A DNA stretch of 64,000 bases from Streptomyces varsoviensis. Its GTDB lineage: Bacteria; Actinomycetota; Actinomycetes; Streptomycetales; Streptomycetaceae. Both the position numbers and the translations under genes were made by a program. This document shows, piece by piece, positions 8,718-17,493 of this stretch; position 1 is the first letter of the stretch, and each line of letters starts with the position of its first letter. The notes beneath the pieces are model-generated. The model saw only the letters and a list, made by a program, of their open reading frames with translations. It did no database searches and was not told the DNA's origin. The stretch is taken from assembly GCF_000718635.1 (NCBI RefSeq), contig NZ_JOBF01000034.1, positions 62,001 through 126,000 of the forward strand, written 5' to 3'.

Positions 8718-8999
8718 ATGACCAACCGTATCCAATCCGTCCTGCGGCGAACACTCGCTCGCGTCACATCTTTGTTCGCCGCCGTCACAGCGGGGTGTCC
8801 TCCCGAGCCCCCGGCACGGGCGGCGGGCCCGGAGCCCCGGCCGGCAGGCCGATCGGTGACGACGGTGGCCGACGACTGGCCGTTGCCGTACGTGCCGCCG
8901 GTGTTCGCGTTCAGTGGGATCGATATCGGGCCCGATGGGGTGCGGGTGCGGCTCACGCCGGTCGCGGACCGGGCCGCGATGGCCGGGATGGCCTGGTGA
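8718..8999 (+). CDS. Hypothetical protein (93 aa)
   Basis: A small protein of unknown function. A basic N-terminus with a short hydrophobic stretch (VTSLFAAVTAGC) ends in a Cys, but the spacing is poor for a lipobox, so export is unproven. A Pro/Ala/Arg linker follows, then a short globular part DWPLPYVPPVFAFSGIDIGPDGVRVRL. ATG at 8718 has AGGAGCGTCGAC upstream. Its stop overlaps the next start (TGATG at 8997-9001), so the two genes are translationally coupled. Placement after an HTH/DUF397 pair is common for such orphan genes. Confidence 0.6.
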   Translation: MTNRIQSVLRRTLARVTSLFAAVTAGCPPEPPARAAGPEPRPAGRSVTTVADDWPLPYVPPVFAFSGIDIGPDGVRVRLTPVADRAAMAGMAW

Positions 9000-9298
9000 T
9001 GGGGGCGAACGCGGCCGCGCCGCTCTCGCCGCTGCGGATCAGCCGGGTGCCGAGCAAGCCGGTGCGGCGGGAGGAGGACGGGCGGATCGCCATTCACCTC
9101 TGGTTGCAGTGCGACGGGGAGTTCGGCGGCGATGTGACGCTCCGGCTCGCGCCCGCCGACGCCGAACTCCTGCACGCGCAGCTCTGCTATTCCCTCGACG
9201 ACTGGCCGGCCGTCGAGCCGTCCGCCGGTGAGCGGCTGCCGGACTGCCGCAAGAAGGTGCAGAGCGGCGGCGACAAGGGCGGTCGGCGGCGCGCGTAG
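8999..9298 (+). CDS. Hypothetical protein (99 aa), coupled to upstream gene
   Basis: A small protein of unknown family. Strand-rich core RIAIHLWLQCDGEFGGDVTLRLAPADAELLHAQLCYSLDDW, then a basic tail KKVQSGGDKGGRRRA. The start ATG at 8999 overlaps the preceding stop; a GTG three bases earlier is also in frame. The overlap implies coupled translation and that the two small proteins act together. Composition is normal for the window. Confidence 0.6.
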   Translation: MGANAAAPLSPLRISRVPSKPVRREEDGRIAIHLWLQCDGEFGGDVTLRLAPADAELLHAQLCYSLDDWPAVEPSAGERLPDCRKKVQSGGDKGGRRRA

Positions 9299-9329
9299 CG
9301 GCCGGTCGCTCCCCGCCCGGGGTGTTCTC

Positions 9330-9413
9330 CGTACGGCCCCGCCCGGCCGCCCCTCCTCCGGCGGGCCGGGCCGTACGGCCCCGCCCGGCCGCCCCTCCTC
9401 CGGCGGGCCGGGC
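9330..9413. repeat. Two exact tandem copies of a 42-bp hairpin unit
   Basis: Units 9330-9371 and 9372-9413 are identical, and each contains the inverted pair GCCCGGCC...GGCCGGGC. They sit just after the stop at 9298, in a 308-bp gene-free space, and could act as a doubled transcription terminator. Nothing else is recognisable there apart from the short repeats at 9554. Confidence 0.85.
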
Positions 9414-9553
9414 CGTGCGGGGGCGCCCCTCACCTGGCGACCGCTTCCGCCGGACGTGCTGCCCGCGCGCTGCGGGCGGACACTGGGAAAGGCCGGGTCG
9501 GCGCTGACCCTCGGCGCTGACGGCGGCCTACGGGCCCGCAGCGACCTCCGAGT

Positions 9554-9587
9554 AATCCGAGGCAATCCGAGGCAATCCGAGCAGTCC
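9554..9587. repeat. Decamer direct repeats upstream of the SRPBCC gene
   Basis: Three head-to-tail copies of AATCCGAGGC (the last diverged), ending about 20 bases before the start at 9607. They could be an activator-binding array or neutral slippage. Confidence 0.6.
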
Positions 9588-9606
9588 GAGCGAGCGGAGG
9601 AAAACC

Positions 9607-10059
9607 ATGGCCGACAAGCTGGAATTCGTCTACGTCGTCTATATCGAGAGCGCCCCGGAAAAGATCTGGACCGCTCTCACGGACCCCGGGCAGACCGCCG
9701 CCTACTGGGGCCACAGCAATGTCTCGGACTGGCAGGTCGGCTCCCAATGGGAGCACCAGCGTACGGACGGCTCGCGCGTCGCCGAGGTCGTCGGCACGGT
9801 CGTGGAGAGCGCGCCGCCCACGCGCCTCGTGACGACGTGGGCCGAGCCCGGCACGGGGCAGGAGGCCGAGCCCTCGCGCGTCACCTTCGACATCGCACCG
9901 TACGGCGAGATCGTCCGGCTCACCGTGACCCACCAGGACCTGGCCGGGGAGGCCGAGCGGGATGCCGTGGCCGGGGGGTGGCCCGCGGTGCTGTCCAACC
10001 TCAAGACGTTCATCGAGACCGGGCGCCCGCTCCCGCAGGAGCCTTGGACCATGCCGTAG
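9607..10059 (+). CDS. SRPBCC-family (AHSA1-like) protein
   Basis: A 150-residue single-domain helix-grip protein. The N-terminal VYIESAPEKIWTALTDPGQTAAYWG, the central WEHQRTDGSRVAEVVGTVVESAPPTRLVTTW and the C-terminal LSNLKTFIETG match the polyketide-cyclase/AHSA1 pattern (START-like ligand-binding pocket). ATG at 9607 has CGGAGG immediately upstream. Such proteins often act as stress or ligand-binding partners, frequently with an ArsR regulator, but no ArsR neighbour is present here. It is convergent with the serine hydrolase gene, 30 bp apart. Confidence 0.88.
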   Translation: MADKLEFVYVVYIESAPEKIWTALTDPGQTAAYWGHSNVSDWQVGSQWEHQRTDGSRVAEVVGTVVESAPPTRLVTTWAEPGTGQEAEPSRVTFDIAPYGEIVRLTVTHQDLAGEAERDAVAGGWPAVLSNLKTFIETGRPLPQEPWTMP

Positions 10060-10089
10060 CGGCAGGCCATCGGCGGTACCCGCGGCCCG

Positions 10090-11301
10090 TCAGCCGCAGA
10101 TGGCGTCGTCCAGCACCTTGTCGATGGGGCCGCCGATGCGCGGGTCGGCGGGCCAGTCGGCGAGGTTCGCGGACAGTACGACCCGGTGTGACCGGTCCGG
10201 TGTCGTGAAGGCGAGGGTGGCGAAGCCGGGGATGCCGCCGGTGTGGCCGACGGCCAGGCGGCCGCAGCTCGACTTCCGGTGCTTGAGGCCGAGCCCGTAC
10301 CGGCTGTCGGGGTCGCCCGTGGGTACCGTGCGGTTCATCTCCTTCCATTCGGCCGGGCGCAGGAGCTTTCCGGAGGTGAGCGCGGTGAGGAAGGCGTCCA
10401 TGTCGTGTGTGGACGTGACGGCTTCTCCGGCGGCGCCCGCCATCGACGGGTTCAGCTCCGTGATGTCCACCTGCCGCGCGTCGCTTTCCCCCTTCCCCTG
10501 GAGCGTGATGTAGCCGTGCGCGTGCGGTCCGGGGAGAGACGTCCCGTCCTCGGGCACGGACGTGTGCCGGAGCCGCAGAGGTTCGATGATCCGGTCCCGT
10601 ACCTCCTCCGCGTACGAACGTCCCGTCACGCGCTCGATGATGAGGCCGAGGACGACGTAGTTGGTGTTGGAATACCCGTAATCCGTGCCGGGCGGGAAGT
10701 CGGGCGTCCGGGCCGCCGCCTCGCGCACGAGCCGCGTGCTGTCGTAATGGCGGAAACGGGTGCGGACCAGGTCCTCGCCCTGCGGCAGGTCGCGCGCGAG
10801 GTCGTGGAGGCCGCTGGTGTGCTGGAGGAGCATCCGCACCGTGATGTGCCCGGCCCCGGGCACGAGCCCCGCGGGCAGGTAGCGGTCGACCGAGTCGTCC
10901 AGCGACACCTTGTCTTCTCCGACGAGTTGCAGCAGGGCGACGGCCGTGAACATCTTGGTGGTGCTCCCGGCGCGGAACAGGCCGCCTCGCGGCACAGGAG
11001 CGCCGCCGTCCGCCCGAGCCTTCCCCGCGCGGGCCGTCCAGGTGCCGTTCTCATCCGTCACCCGCACCTGGGCGCCCACGGCGCCGACCCGGGCGAGTTC
11101 CTCAAGGTGCCGGCGAATGCGTTCGCGCGCGCCGTCGCCGGTCTTCGGCGCGGTGCCCCCCCTCGTAGCCTCCGCCGTCGTAGCGTCCGCCGACGCGGCA
11201 CTCGCCGAGGCGGCGCTCGCGGACGTGGCGTACGCCGGAACGGCCGTCACGCCGACCGCGACGGTGAGAAGGGGTGTGAGCAGAGGCCGCACGATACGCA
11301 T
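10090..11301 (-). CDS. Exported serine hydrolase (class C beta-lactamase / D,D-carboxypeptidase family)
   Basis: A 403-residue protein with an N-terminal signal peptide (MRIVRPLL..., hydrophobic core, cleavage near residues 25-30) followed by an Ala/Ser repeat tract. The penicillin-binding fold motifs are all present: S113-T-T-K116, Y210-S-N212 and H353-T-G-G356. The length and motifs fit secreted D-alanyl-D-alanine carboxypeptidases/esterases of Streptomyces, acting on the cell wall or on small esters outside the cell. The start at 11301 is chosen for the signal peptide and upstream GGGGA; an upstream ATG at 11373 would add 24 unlikely residues. Confidence 0.9.
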   Translation of the reverse strand: MRIVRPLLTPLLTVAVGVTAVPAYATSASAASASAASADATTAEATRGGTAPKTGDGARERIRRHLEELARVGAVGAQVRVTDENGTWTARAGKARADGGAPVPRGGLFRAGSTTKMFTAVALLQLVGEDKVSLDDSVDRYLPAGLVPGAGHITVRMLLQHTSGLHDLARDLPQGEDLVRTRFRHYDSTRLVREAAARTPDFPPGTDYGYSNTNYVVLGLIIERVTGRSYAEEVRDRIIEPLRLRHTSVPEDGTSLPGPHAHGYITLQGKGESDARQVDITELNPSMAGAAGEAVTSTHDMDAFLTALTSGKLLRPAEWKEMNRTVPTGDPDSRYGLGLKHRKSSCGRLAVGHTGGIPGFATLAFTTPDRSHRVVLSANLADWPADPRIGGPIDKVLDDAICG

Positions 11302-11646
11302 GTTTCCCCACGAACGATGGGAGTCAGGTGGTCTGTCCCCGGTATTCCACGGCACATGGCTCCCCCGGGGCACTGGAGCAGGCCCCCGGCTTCGCCTGGG
11401 GAGAACCCGGTCCCCGGGCGGGGGATGCCCTCACCGGGGCGTGCGGGTCGGCAGCGTGCGGTTCGGCGGCACGCGGCTCGGCAGTGCGCAGGTCCGCCGC
11501 GCGCGGCTCGGCAGTGTGTCCGGCTCCGTGACGACTGCCATACACACTGCCGGTATCGGCCCTTCCCCCTGGTCCCTACCCTGGCGGTGTCCGTCTCCCA
11601 CCCCCGGCGGGCCCGAGCGCCCCGAACCGATTCGAGGTATCCGACT
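11302..11646. other. Divergent intergenic region with short G/C repeats
   Basis: 345 bp between the exported hydrolase and the aminotransferase, which are transcribed away from each other, so both promoters must lie here. Around 11440-11520 it holds several imperfect copies of a ~22-bp unit containing GCGGCTCGGCAGTG. No gene with credible codon use was seen. Confidence 0.6.
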
Positions 11647-13026
11647 GTGAGCACGCAGCCTCAGCAGCAGGCCACCGCCCAGCCCGACCCCGCCGTCGGC
11701 GCCGCCGTGAAGGCCGCCGACCGCGCGCACGTCTTCCACTCCTGGTCGGCGCAGGGACTCATCGACCCGCTGGCCGTGGCGGGCGCCGAGGGCTCGTACT
11801 TCTGGGACTACGACGGCAACCGCTACCTCGACTTCTCCAGCGGCCTCGTCTTCACCAACATCGGGTACCAGCACCCGAAGGTCGTCGCCGCGATCCAGGA
11901 GCAGGCCGGGAAGCTCACCACCTTCGCGCCCGCCTTCGCCGTGGAGTCGCGGTCCGAGGCGGCGCGGCTGATCGCCGAGCGCACCCCCGGCGACCTCGAC
12001 AAGATCTTCTTCACCAACGGCGGCGCGGAGGCCGTCGAGAACGCGGTACGGATGGCCCGGCTGCACACCGGCCGCGCGAAGGTGCTGTCCGCCTACCGCT
12101 CGTACCACGGCGCGACCGCCGCCGCGATCAACCTCACCGGCGACCCGCGCCGCTGGCCGTCCGACACCGCGTCGGCGGGCGTCGTGCACTTCTGGGCGCC
12201 CTTCCTCTACCGCTCGCCCTTCCACGCGCGGAACGAGACGGAAGAGCGCGACCGCGCGCTCCAGCACCTTGAGGACACCATCGCCTACGAGGGGCCCGGC
12301 TCCATCGCCGCGATCATCCTGGAGACCATCCCCGGCACGGCCGGCATCATGATCCCGCCGCCCGGCTACCTCGCCGGCGTCCGCGAGATCTGCGACCGCT
12401 ACGGCATCGTCTTCATCCTCGACGAGGTGATGGCGGGCTTCGGGCGTACGGGCGAGTGGTTCGCCGCCGACCTCTTCGACGTCGTCCCGGACCTCATGAC
12501 CTTCGCCAAGGGCGTCAACTCCGGCTACGTACCGCTCGGCGGCGTCGCCATCTCGGCGGAGATCGCCGCCACCTTCGAGACCCGCCCCTACCCCGGCGGC
12601 CTCACCTACTCCGGCCACCCCCTGGCCTGCGCCGCCGCCGTCGCCACCATCAACGTGATGGCGGAGGAGGGCATCGTCGGCAAGGCCGCCGACCTCGGCG
12701 CCCGGGTCCTGGAGCCGGGGCTGCGCGAGATCGCCGAGCGCCACCCCTCGGTGGGCGAGCTGCGCGGCGTCGGCGCGTTCTGGGCGCTGGAGCTGGTACG
12801 GGACCGGGAGACGCGCGAGCCGCTGGTGCCGTACAACGCGTCGGGCGAGGCGAACGCGGCGATGGCCGCCTTCGGCGCCGCCTGCAAGAAGTCCGGCCTG
12901 TGGCCCTTCGTGAACATGAACCGCACCCACGTCTGCCCGCCCTGCACCACCTCCGAGGCCGAGGCCAAGGAAGGGCTCGCGCTGCTCGACGCCGCCCTGA
13001 ACGTGGCGGACGAGTTCACGGTCTGA
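11647..13026 (+). CDS. Class III PLP-dependent aminotransferase
   Basis: A 459-residue aminotransferase of the omega-amino-acid:pyruvate / aspartate aminotransferase-fold III group. The cofactor site is complete: GGAEAVENA at 125-133 (phosphate), SYHG at 152-155, the LDEVMAGFGRTG motif with D259, and the PLP lysine K288 in FAKGVNSGYVPLGG. It transfers an amino group from a primary amine or omega-amino acid to a keto acid in the cytosol; the specific substrate is not evident. GTG start at 11647. A GntR regulator follows 215 bp downstream and may control it. Confidence 0.93.
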   Translation: MSTQPQQQATAQPDPAVGAAVKAADRAHVFHSWSAQGLIDPLAVAGAEGSYFWDYDGNRYLDFSSGLVFTNIGYQHPKVVAAIQEQAGKLTTFAPAFAVESRSEAARLIAERTPGDLDKIFFTNGGAEAVENAVRMARLHTGRAKVLSAYRSYHGATAAAINLTGDPRRWPSDTASAGVVHFWAPFLYRSPFHARNETEERDRALQHLEDTIAYEGPGSIAAIILETIPGTAGIMIPPPGYLAGVREICDRYGIVFILDEVMAGFGRTGEWFAADLFDVVPDLMTFAKGVNSGYVPLGGVAISAEIAATFETRPYPGGLTYSGHPLACAAAVATINVMAEEGIVGKAADLGARVLEPGLREIAERHPSVGELRGVGAFWALELVRDRETREPLVPYNASGEANAAMAAFGAACKKSGLWPFVNMNRTHVCPPCTTSEAEAKEGLALLDAALNVADEFTV

Positions 13027-13077
13027 CGCCGATACGGCTCCGGCCCCTCCTGACGCCGATACGGCTCCGGCCCCTCT
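13024..13077. repeat. 27-bp tandem duplication beginning at a stop codon
   Basis: Unit TGACGCCGATACGGCTCCGG + 7 bases at 13024-13050 is repeated at 13051-13077 with one change at the last base. The first unit starts exactly on the TGA of the aminotransferase gene, so the duplication does not alter the protein. Confidence 0.85.
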
Positions 13078-13123
13078 CCCGCGCGGGCCGCGCCCGTACG
13101 TCCCGGCATCCGCCCCCTCACCC

Positions 13124-13168
13124 GCAGGCCGCGTCCGTCTCTCCCCCCCCCGAGACGGCGCGGCCTGC
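13124..13168 (+). terminator. Strong hairpin downstream of the aminotransferase
   Basis: Arms GCAGGCCGCGTCCGTCTC (13124-13141) and GAGACGGCGCGGCCTGC (13152-13168) pair with a single bulged base around a C-rich loop. It is followed by TCATGCG rather than a T-run. It separates the aminotransferase from the GntR gene. Confidence 0.7.
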
Positions 13169-13241
13169 GTCATGCGCGGCGGTGAAGCAGCCTCCGCAAC
13201 GCGCCTCGCATATCGTGTGTGCGCGACGACGAGAGGCGCAG

Positions 13242-13988
13242 ATGTCAGGGAACTCAGCAAAGGGCGGCGCAGTACTGCGCACCACGCTGCGCGCGCAGAT
13301 CGCCGACGCGCTCCGCGACGAAGTGCTCGCGGGACGGCTGCCGCCCGGCCGCCATTTCACGGTCAAGGAGATCGCCGAACAGTACGGAGTCTCCGCCACC
13401 CCGGTCCGTGAGGCGCTGCTGGACCTGTCCGCCCAAGGACTCCTCGACGTCGAACAGCACCGCGGCTTTAGGGTGCACGAGTTCTCCTCCCAGGACTTCC
13501 GCGACATGATCGAGGCCCGCACCCTGATAGTCGAGGGGATCTTCCGCTGCTCCGCCGAGTGCGCGGTACGGTCCTCCACGCCGAGCGCGCTGGCCTCCGT
13601 GCGCCGCCGGGCCGAGGAGGCGAGCCGCGCCGCGCGCACGGGCGACCTCGACATCCTCATCGGGTACGACCTGCGGTTCTGGCGCGAACTCGCGGGCCTC
13701 ATCGGAAACCCGTACATCATGGACTTTCTGGACCGGGTGCGGATCCAGAGCTGGATCTTCACCGTGCCGCGGCTGCGGCGCCTCCCGGAGCTGCGCGGCC
13801 GGCTGTGGCACGGCCACATCGAACTCGTCGAGGCCGTGGTCGGACGGGACCCGGGCGCGGTGGGGCGGATCATCACGGCGTACAACGCGCACTCGCTCGC
13901 CCTCGTCGACGCCCCGCCGCGACCGCCGGGACGGCCCACGGGGCTGCCGGGCACGGATTTAGGCACGGGGCCAGCGCCCGAGAGCTGA
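13242..13988 (+). CDS. GntR-family regulator (FadR-type)
   Basis: A 248-residue protein. The N-terminal winged helix spans about residues 10-80 (ALRDEVLAGRLPPGRHFTVKEIAE, ATPVREALLDLSAQGLL, then an RGFRV wing). The C-terminal all-helical FCD domain spans about 85-225 (MIEARTLIVEGIF, FWRELAGLIGNPYIMDFL, HIELVEAVVGRD), which binds an organic-acid-like ligand, often with a metal. ATG at 13242 is preceded by GAGAGG. The C-terminal 20 residues are Pro/Gly-rich. The target is unknown; the upstream aminotransferase is a candidate. Confidence 0.92.
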   Translation: MSGNSAKGGAVLRTTLRAQIADALRDEVLAGRLPPGRHFTVKEIAEQYGVSATPVREALLDLSAQGLLDVEQHRGFRVHEFSSQDFRDMIEARTLIVEGIFRCSAECAVRSSTPSALASVRRRAEEASRAARTGDLDILIGYDLRFWRELAGLIGNPYIMDFLDRVRIQSWIFTVPRLRRLPELRGRLWHGHIELVEAVVGRDPGAVGRIITAYNAHSLALVDAPPRPPGRPTGLPGTDLGTGPAPES

Positions 13989-14093
13989 CCCGAAGCCGTG
14001 CCGTAATCGCCGCCGCACGCACTGTGTGATGCGCCGCCCGCCCGCACTACGCTTGCCCGACCATCGCATCGACGCGAACGAGAGTGAGTTCAC

Positions 14094-14744
14094 GTGGCCT
14101 GTGACCTCTGGCTGGTCCCCCTCGTAGACGTGCTGTGCCACAGCCCCGACAACCCCTTCGCCGAGGAGCTCGCCGCCTACGACAAGGCGCTCGGCGAGGC
14201 CGGGCTGCCGCCCATACCGGTCTACAACTACATGCCCGGCCTGTCCGGCGACGTCGCCCCCGTGGCGGGCTTCGACTACGACGCGCTGCACTTCCTGCGC
14301 CGCGCCTACCTCCTGCACATCTGCGGACTCGCCGTCACCCCGGTCGACGAACTCGGCGGCGACTACGAGCAGTTGCTGGAGATGTTCGAGACCACGGCCC
14401 AGCAGTCGCACCTGGTGTGGCACTACGACCACGCGGGCGCCTACGTGCCCGTCGACTTCCCCCACCCGCTCGCCAACGACGAACTCCTCGAAGGCGGCGG
14501 CCCCTTGGGCTCCGCGTACGGACTGCTGCGGGAACTGGAGGCGGTGGCCCCGGTATTGGGCATCGACCACGCCAACCCGCCCGCCCCGCCCGCGCCCCCG
14601 GCCCGCCCGACCGGCCTGGAGGAGCCCGCGGCCCCGGGCCCGTACGAGGACAACCCCTTCGCGCGCGAACGGCACGTATGGCTCGGGCTGCACGCGGCCG
14701 TGACGCGCAGCCTGGGGCAGGGGTCGATGATCGTCTTCAGCTAG
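14094..14744 (+). CDS. Conserved hypothetical protein (216 aa)
   Basis: I do not recognise a named domain. It starts MACDLWLVPLVDVLCHSPDNPF and carries several Tyr/His/Asp-rich segments (YNYMPGLSG, LHFLRRAYLLHICG, HYDHAGAYVPVDFPHPL), suggesting a globular enzyme-like or ligand-binding fold. A Pro-rich linker at about 160-178 is followed by a short conserved-looking tail HVWLGLHAAVTRSLGQGSMIVFS. There is no signal peptide. GTG at 14094 has GAGAGTGAG upstream. It is convergent with the SLATT-type gene. Confidence 0.7.
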   Translation: MACDLWLVPLVDVLCHSPDNPFAEELAAYDKALGEAGLPPIPVYNYMPGLSGDVAPVAGFDYDALHFLRRAYLLHICGLAVTPVDELGGDYEQLLEMFETTAQQSHLVWHYDHAGAYVPVDFPHPLANDELLEGGGPLGSAYGLLRELEAVAPVLGIDHANPPAPPAPPARPTGLEEPAAPGPYEDNPFARERHVWLGLHAAVTRSLGQGSMIVFS

Positions 14745-14808
14745 AACCGGCCCGCGGGAGCACCCCTTCCGCGGGAGCCCCCCGCGCGAGCACGCCCTGC
14801 CCGGCGTG

Positions 14809-15561
14809 TCAGCGCGGCGGCTCCGGGGGCCGCTGGCGCGGCATGTTCGGGCGGGTGCCCGGCGGCAGCGGGAAGCGGGTGACGGGGCTGCCGCCCTCGG
14901 GCCGGGGGTTCCAGGCCACCAGCGACTGGAGCAGCAGCGGCCCCGTCCCGGACCCGAACTCCACCATCCAGTCCGCCGTCTCCGACCGTACGAGCTCCGT
15001 CACGTCCTCCGAGAACCGCCGCAGCACCGTCAGGCAGCGCTCGGCCGCCTCGCTCGCCGTGCCCTCCGTCGGGCCCAGCACCTCGCGCACGCTCTCCGAC
15101 GCCCAGTCGAACTGGAGCACCCCGAGGCGGCGTTGCACGGCCTGCGCCGTGGCCACGTGCCGCATCCAGCCCGAGGACAGCCCGAAGAACCGGTCGCAGC
15201 CCACGCACGCCGCCGCCGCGAGCAGCCCCACGAACCCCCAGGCCGCGCCGCCGTGCAGCACGCCCGCCAGTTCCAGCAGCGGCAGCGCCGCGCCCGCGAC
15301 CGCGCCGAGGGCGGCGCCCGCCCGCAGCACGCGCGCCCAGCGGCGCTTGTTCACGCGGTCCGCGAGGTACCAGGCGATGACGCGCAGCGCGCCGTCCTCA
15401 ACCCAGCGGTACAGCTCGTCCAGCCGGTCGGCGGGCTCACCCCAGTCGCCGAGCGGGAAGGGCCGGCCGCGCAGGTCGTCGCCGTCGCCGTGCCGCGGCT
15501 CCTCCTGCTGGTCGCCCTCCTCCCGTGGTGGCCCCTCGGGTTGCATCTCCGGCTGGCTCAC
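14809..15561 (-). CDS. SLATT-type two-TM membrane protein
   Basis: A 250-residue protein. A charged cytosolic N-terminus of about 45 residues is followed by an amphipathic segment RLDELYRWVEDGALRVIAWY, then two closely spaced membrane helices (about 78-100 and 104-123), then a long cytosolic helical tail (SGWMRHVATAQAVQRRLGVLQFDW..., LTVLRRFSEDVTELVRSETADW). This order matches SLATT effector proteins, predicted to form pores in nucleotide-signalled defence systems. No nucleotidyltransferase or SLOG partner lies nearby. GTG start at 15561 with AGGGAGC. The family call rests on topology and general resemblance. Confidence 0.7.
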   Translation of the reverse strand: MSQPEMQPEGPPREEGDQQEEPRHGDGDDLRGRPFPLGDWGEPADRLDELYRWVEDGALRVIAWYLADRVNKRRWARVLRAGAALGAVAGAALPLLELAGVLHGGAAWGFVGLLAAAACVGCDRFFGLSSGWMRHVATAQAVQRRLGVLQFDWASESVREVLGPTEGTASEAAERCLTVLRRFSEDVTELVRSETADWMVEFGSGTGPLLLQSLVAWNPRPEGGSPVTRFPLPPGTRPNMPRQRPPEPPR

Positions 15562-15574
15562 CCGTGCGCTCCCT

Positions 15575-15697
15575 GTGTGACGATGTGGCGGTGTGACGAT
15601 GTGGCGGTGGTGGCATTGTGACGCTGTGACGCCGTGACGCTGTGATGTTGTGGCGGATTGACGGCTCGACGACTCAACGACTCGACGACTCGATGGC
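15575..15697. repeat. Short tandem repeats between SLATT gene and purD
   Basis: GTGTGACGATGTGGCG occurs twice head to tail (15575-15590, 15591-15606). Decayed GTGACGCT-type repeats follow to about 15655, then CGACTCAA/CGACTCGA octamers to about 15697. The 314-bp space holds no credible gene; the purD promoter must lie in its right part. Confidence 0.8.
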
Positions 15698-15875
15698 TTG
15701 GTGCCCGGCGGCTGACGCGCAGGCCCCCATTCCTACCGCCGAACGGCTGGCCTTGAGCCCAAGATCGAGGAATTTCCCACTGGAAGTGGTGCGGCATCGG
15801 GTATAGGCCGACGGGCCCCCTCACTCAAAAGAGTGCGCGCGGTGACCGAAACGGCGTTCCCGTAGGCTGCACCCC

Positions 15876-17141
15876 GTGAAGGTCCTCGTCATCGGCGGCG
15901 GCGCCCGCGAACACGCCCTGTGCCGCTCTCTCTCCCTCGACCCCGACGTCACCGCCCTGCACTGCGCCCCAGGCAACGCCGGGATCGCCGATATCGCGAC
16001 GGTGCACCCCGTGGACGCCCTCGACGGCGCGGCCGTCGCGGAACTCGCCCTCGCGCTCCAGGCCGACCTCGTGGTGGTGGGCCCCGAGGCGCCGCTGGTG
16101 GCGGGCGTCGCGGACGCCGTGCGCGAGCGCGGCATCGCGGCCTTCGGCCCCTCGGCCGAGGCCGCGCGGCTGGAGGGCTCCAAGGCCTTCGCGAAGGACG
16201 TGATGGCCGCCGCCGAGGTGCCCACCGCGCGCTCGTACGTCTGCGCCGGCCCGGCCGAGATCGACGCGGCGCTCGACGCCTTCGGCGCGCCCTACGTCGT
16301 CAAGGACGACGGCCTGGCCGCCGGCAAGGGCGTCGTCGTCACCGACGACGTCGAGGCGGCCCGCGCCCACGCGCTGGCCTGCGGCAGGGTCGTCATCGAG
16401 GAGTTCCTGGACGGCCCGGAGGTCTCGCTCTTCGCCGTCACGGACGGCGAGACGGTCGTACCGCTGTCCCCCGCCCAGGACTTCAAGCGCGCCCTCGACG
16501 GGGACGAGGGGCCCAACACGGGCGGCATGGGCGCGTACTCGCCGCTGCCGTGGGCCGACCCGAAGCTCGTCGACGAGGTCCTTCAGACCGTCCTCCAGCC
16601 CACCGTGGACGAACTGCGCCGCCGGGGCACGCCGTTCTCCGGGCTGCTCTACGCGGGGCTCGCGATCACCTCGCGCGGCGTGCGGGTCATCGAGTTCAAC
16701 GCCCGGTTCGGCGACCCGGAGACCCAGGTCGTCCTCGCCCGCCTCAAGACCCCGCTGGCCGGGCTGCTGTACGCCGCCGCCACCGGTGAGCTGGCCGCCT
16801 TCCCCGCGCTGCGCTGGAGCGAGGGCGCGGCCGTCACGGTCGTCGTGGCCTCGCACAACTACCCGGGAACGCCGCGCACCGGCGACGCGATCGAGGGCCT
16901 CGCCGACGTCGCCGAGCGGGACGCCCCGCACGCGTACGTCCTGCACGCGGGCACCAAGCGCGACGACGCCGGGCGGGTCGTGAGCGCGGGCGGGCGCGTC
17001 CTGTCCGTCACGGCCTCCGGAGCGGACCTGGGCGAGGCCCGGACCCGCGCGTACGAGGCGGTCTCCCGGCTGCGCCTGGACGGCTCCCACCACCGCACGG
17101 ACATCGCGGCACGGGCGGCGGAGGCCGCTGCCCAGGTCTGA
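15876..17141 (+). CDS. purD: Phosphoribosylamine-glycine ligase
   Basis: A 421-residue ATP-grasp enzyme joining phosphoribosylamine and glycine, the second step of purine synthesis. The N-terminal [13 protein letters not shown] loop, the GPEAPL segment, the ATP-grasp core [15 protein letters not shown] and [11 protein letters not shown], the [12 protein letters not shown] signature and [12 protein letters not shown] are all intact and in order. GTG start at 15876 is the usual one for Streptomyces PurD (MKVLVIG). It is a single gene in its own transcription unit, about 5 kb from purC. Confidence 0.98.
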   Translation: MKVLVIGGGAREHALCRSLSLDPDVTALHCAPGNAGIADIATVHPVDALDGAAVAELALALQADLVVVGPEAPLVAGVADAVRERGIAAFGPSAEAARLEGSKAFAKDVMAAAEVPTARSYVCAGPAEIDAALDAFGAPYVVKDDGLAAGKGVVVTDDVEAARAHALACGRVVIEEFLDGPEVSLFAVTDGETVVPLSPAQDFKRALDGDEGPNTGGMGAYSPLPWADPKLVDEVLQTVLQPTVDELRRRGTPFSGLLYAGLAITSRGVRVIEFNARFGDPETQVVLARLKTPLAGLLYAAATGELAAFPALRWSEGAAVTVVVASHNYPGTPRTGDAIEGLADVAERDAPHAYVLHAGTKRDDAGRVVSAGGRVLSVTASGADLGEARTRAYEAVSRLRLDGSHHRTDIAARAAEAAAQV

Positions 17142-17149
17142 CCGGCTCG

Positions 17150-17248
17150 TACTACGGACTCCCGGGGCCGACCGGCGCCGGGTACGGGCCCCGGGGCCGG
17201 GGCTCCTGCTCCGCCGCGCTCCCGGGGCCGACCGGCGCCTACTACGGA
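17150..17248. repeat. Nested direct repeats after purD
   Basis: CTCCCGGGGCCGACCGGCGCC occurs at 17159-17179 and 17219-17239 (60-bp period), flanked outside by two copies of TACTACGGA (about 17149 and 17240). The whole 352-bp gap to the next gene shows no other gene. Confidence 0.75.
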
Positions 17249-17493
17249 TTCCTCCTACGAACGACGGATTCTCTGCCCAAAGCCATTCCATCGAGTGACC
17301 GCGCCCCCGTCCTGCTGACGCGCGGCCCACCCCCAACTAGGGTGCGGCGCAAGCCAGCAGCCATCCGGCAACTGGCCCACCGGCATTGCGTTGTCAGTGG
17401 CCGGTGCCAGAGTGGGCACGTGGGCGTCGCCGCCGTCGGCACACGCCCTCGCACACCCACCGACAGTGCAGGCAGCAGGGGGTGATCGGTCTC

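Noticed and set aside
11431..13260. 609-codon minus-strand frame opposite the aminotransferase
   Set aside because: Shadow frame with no recognisable domain; it also spans a tandem repeat and a terminator.
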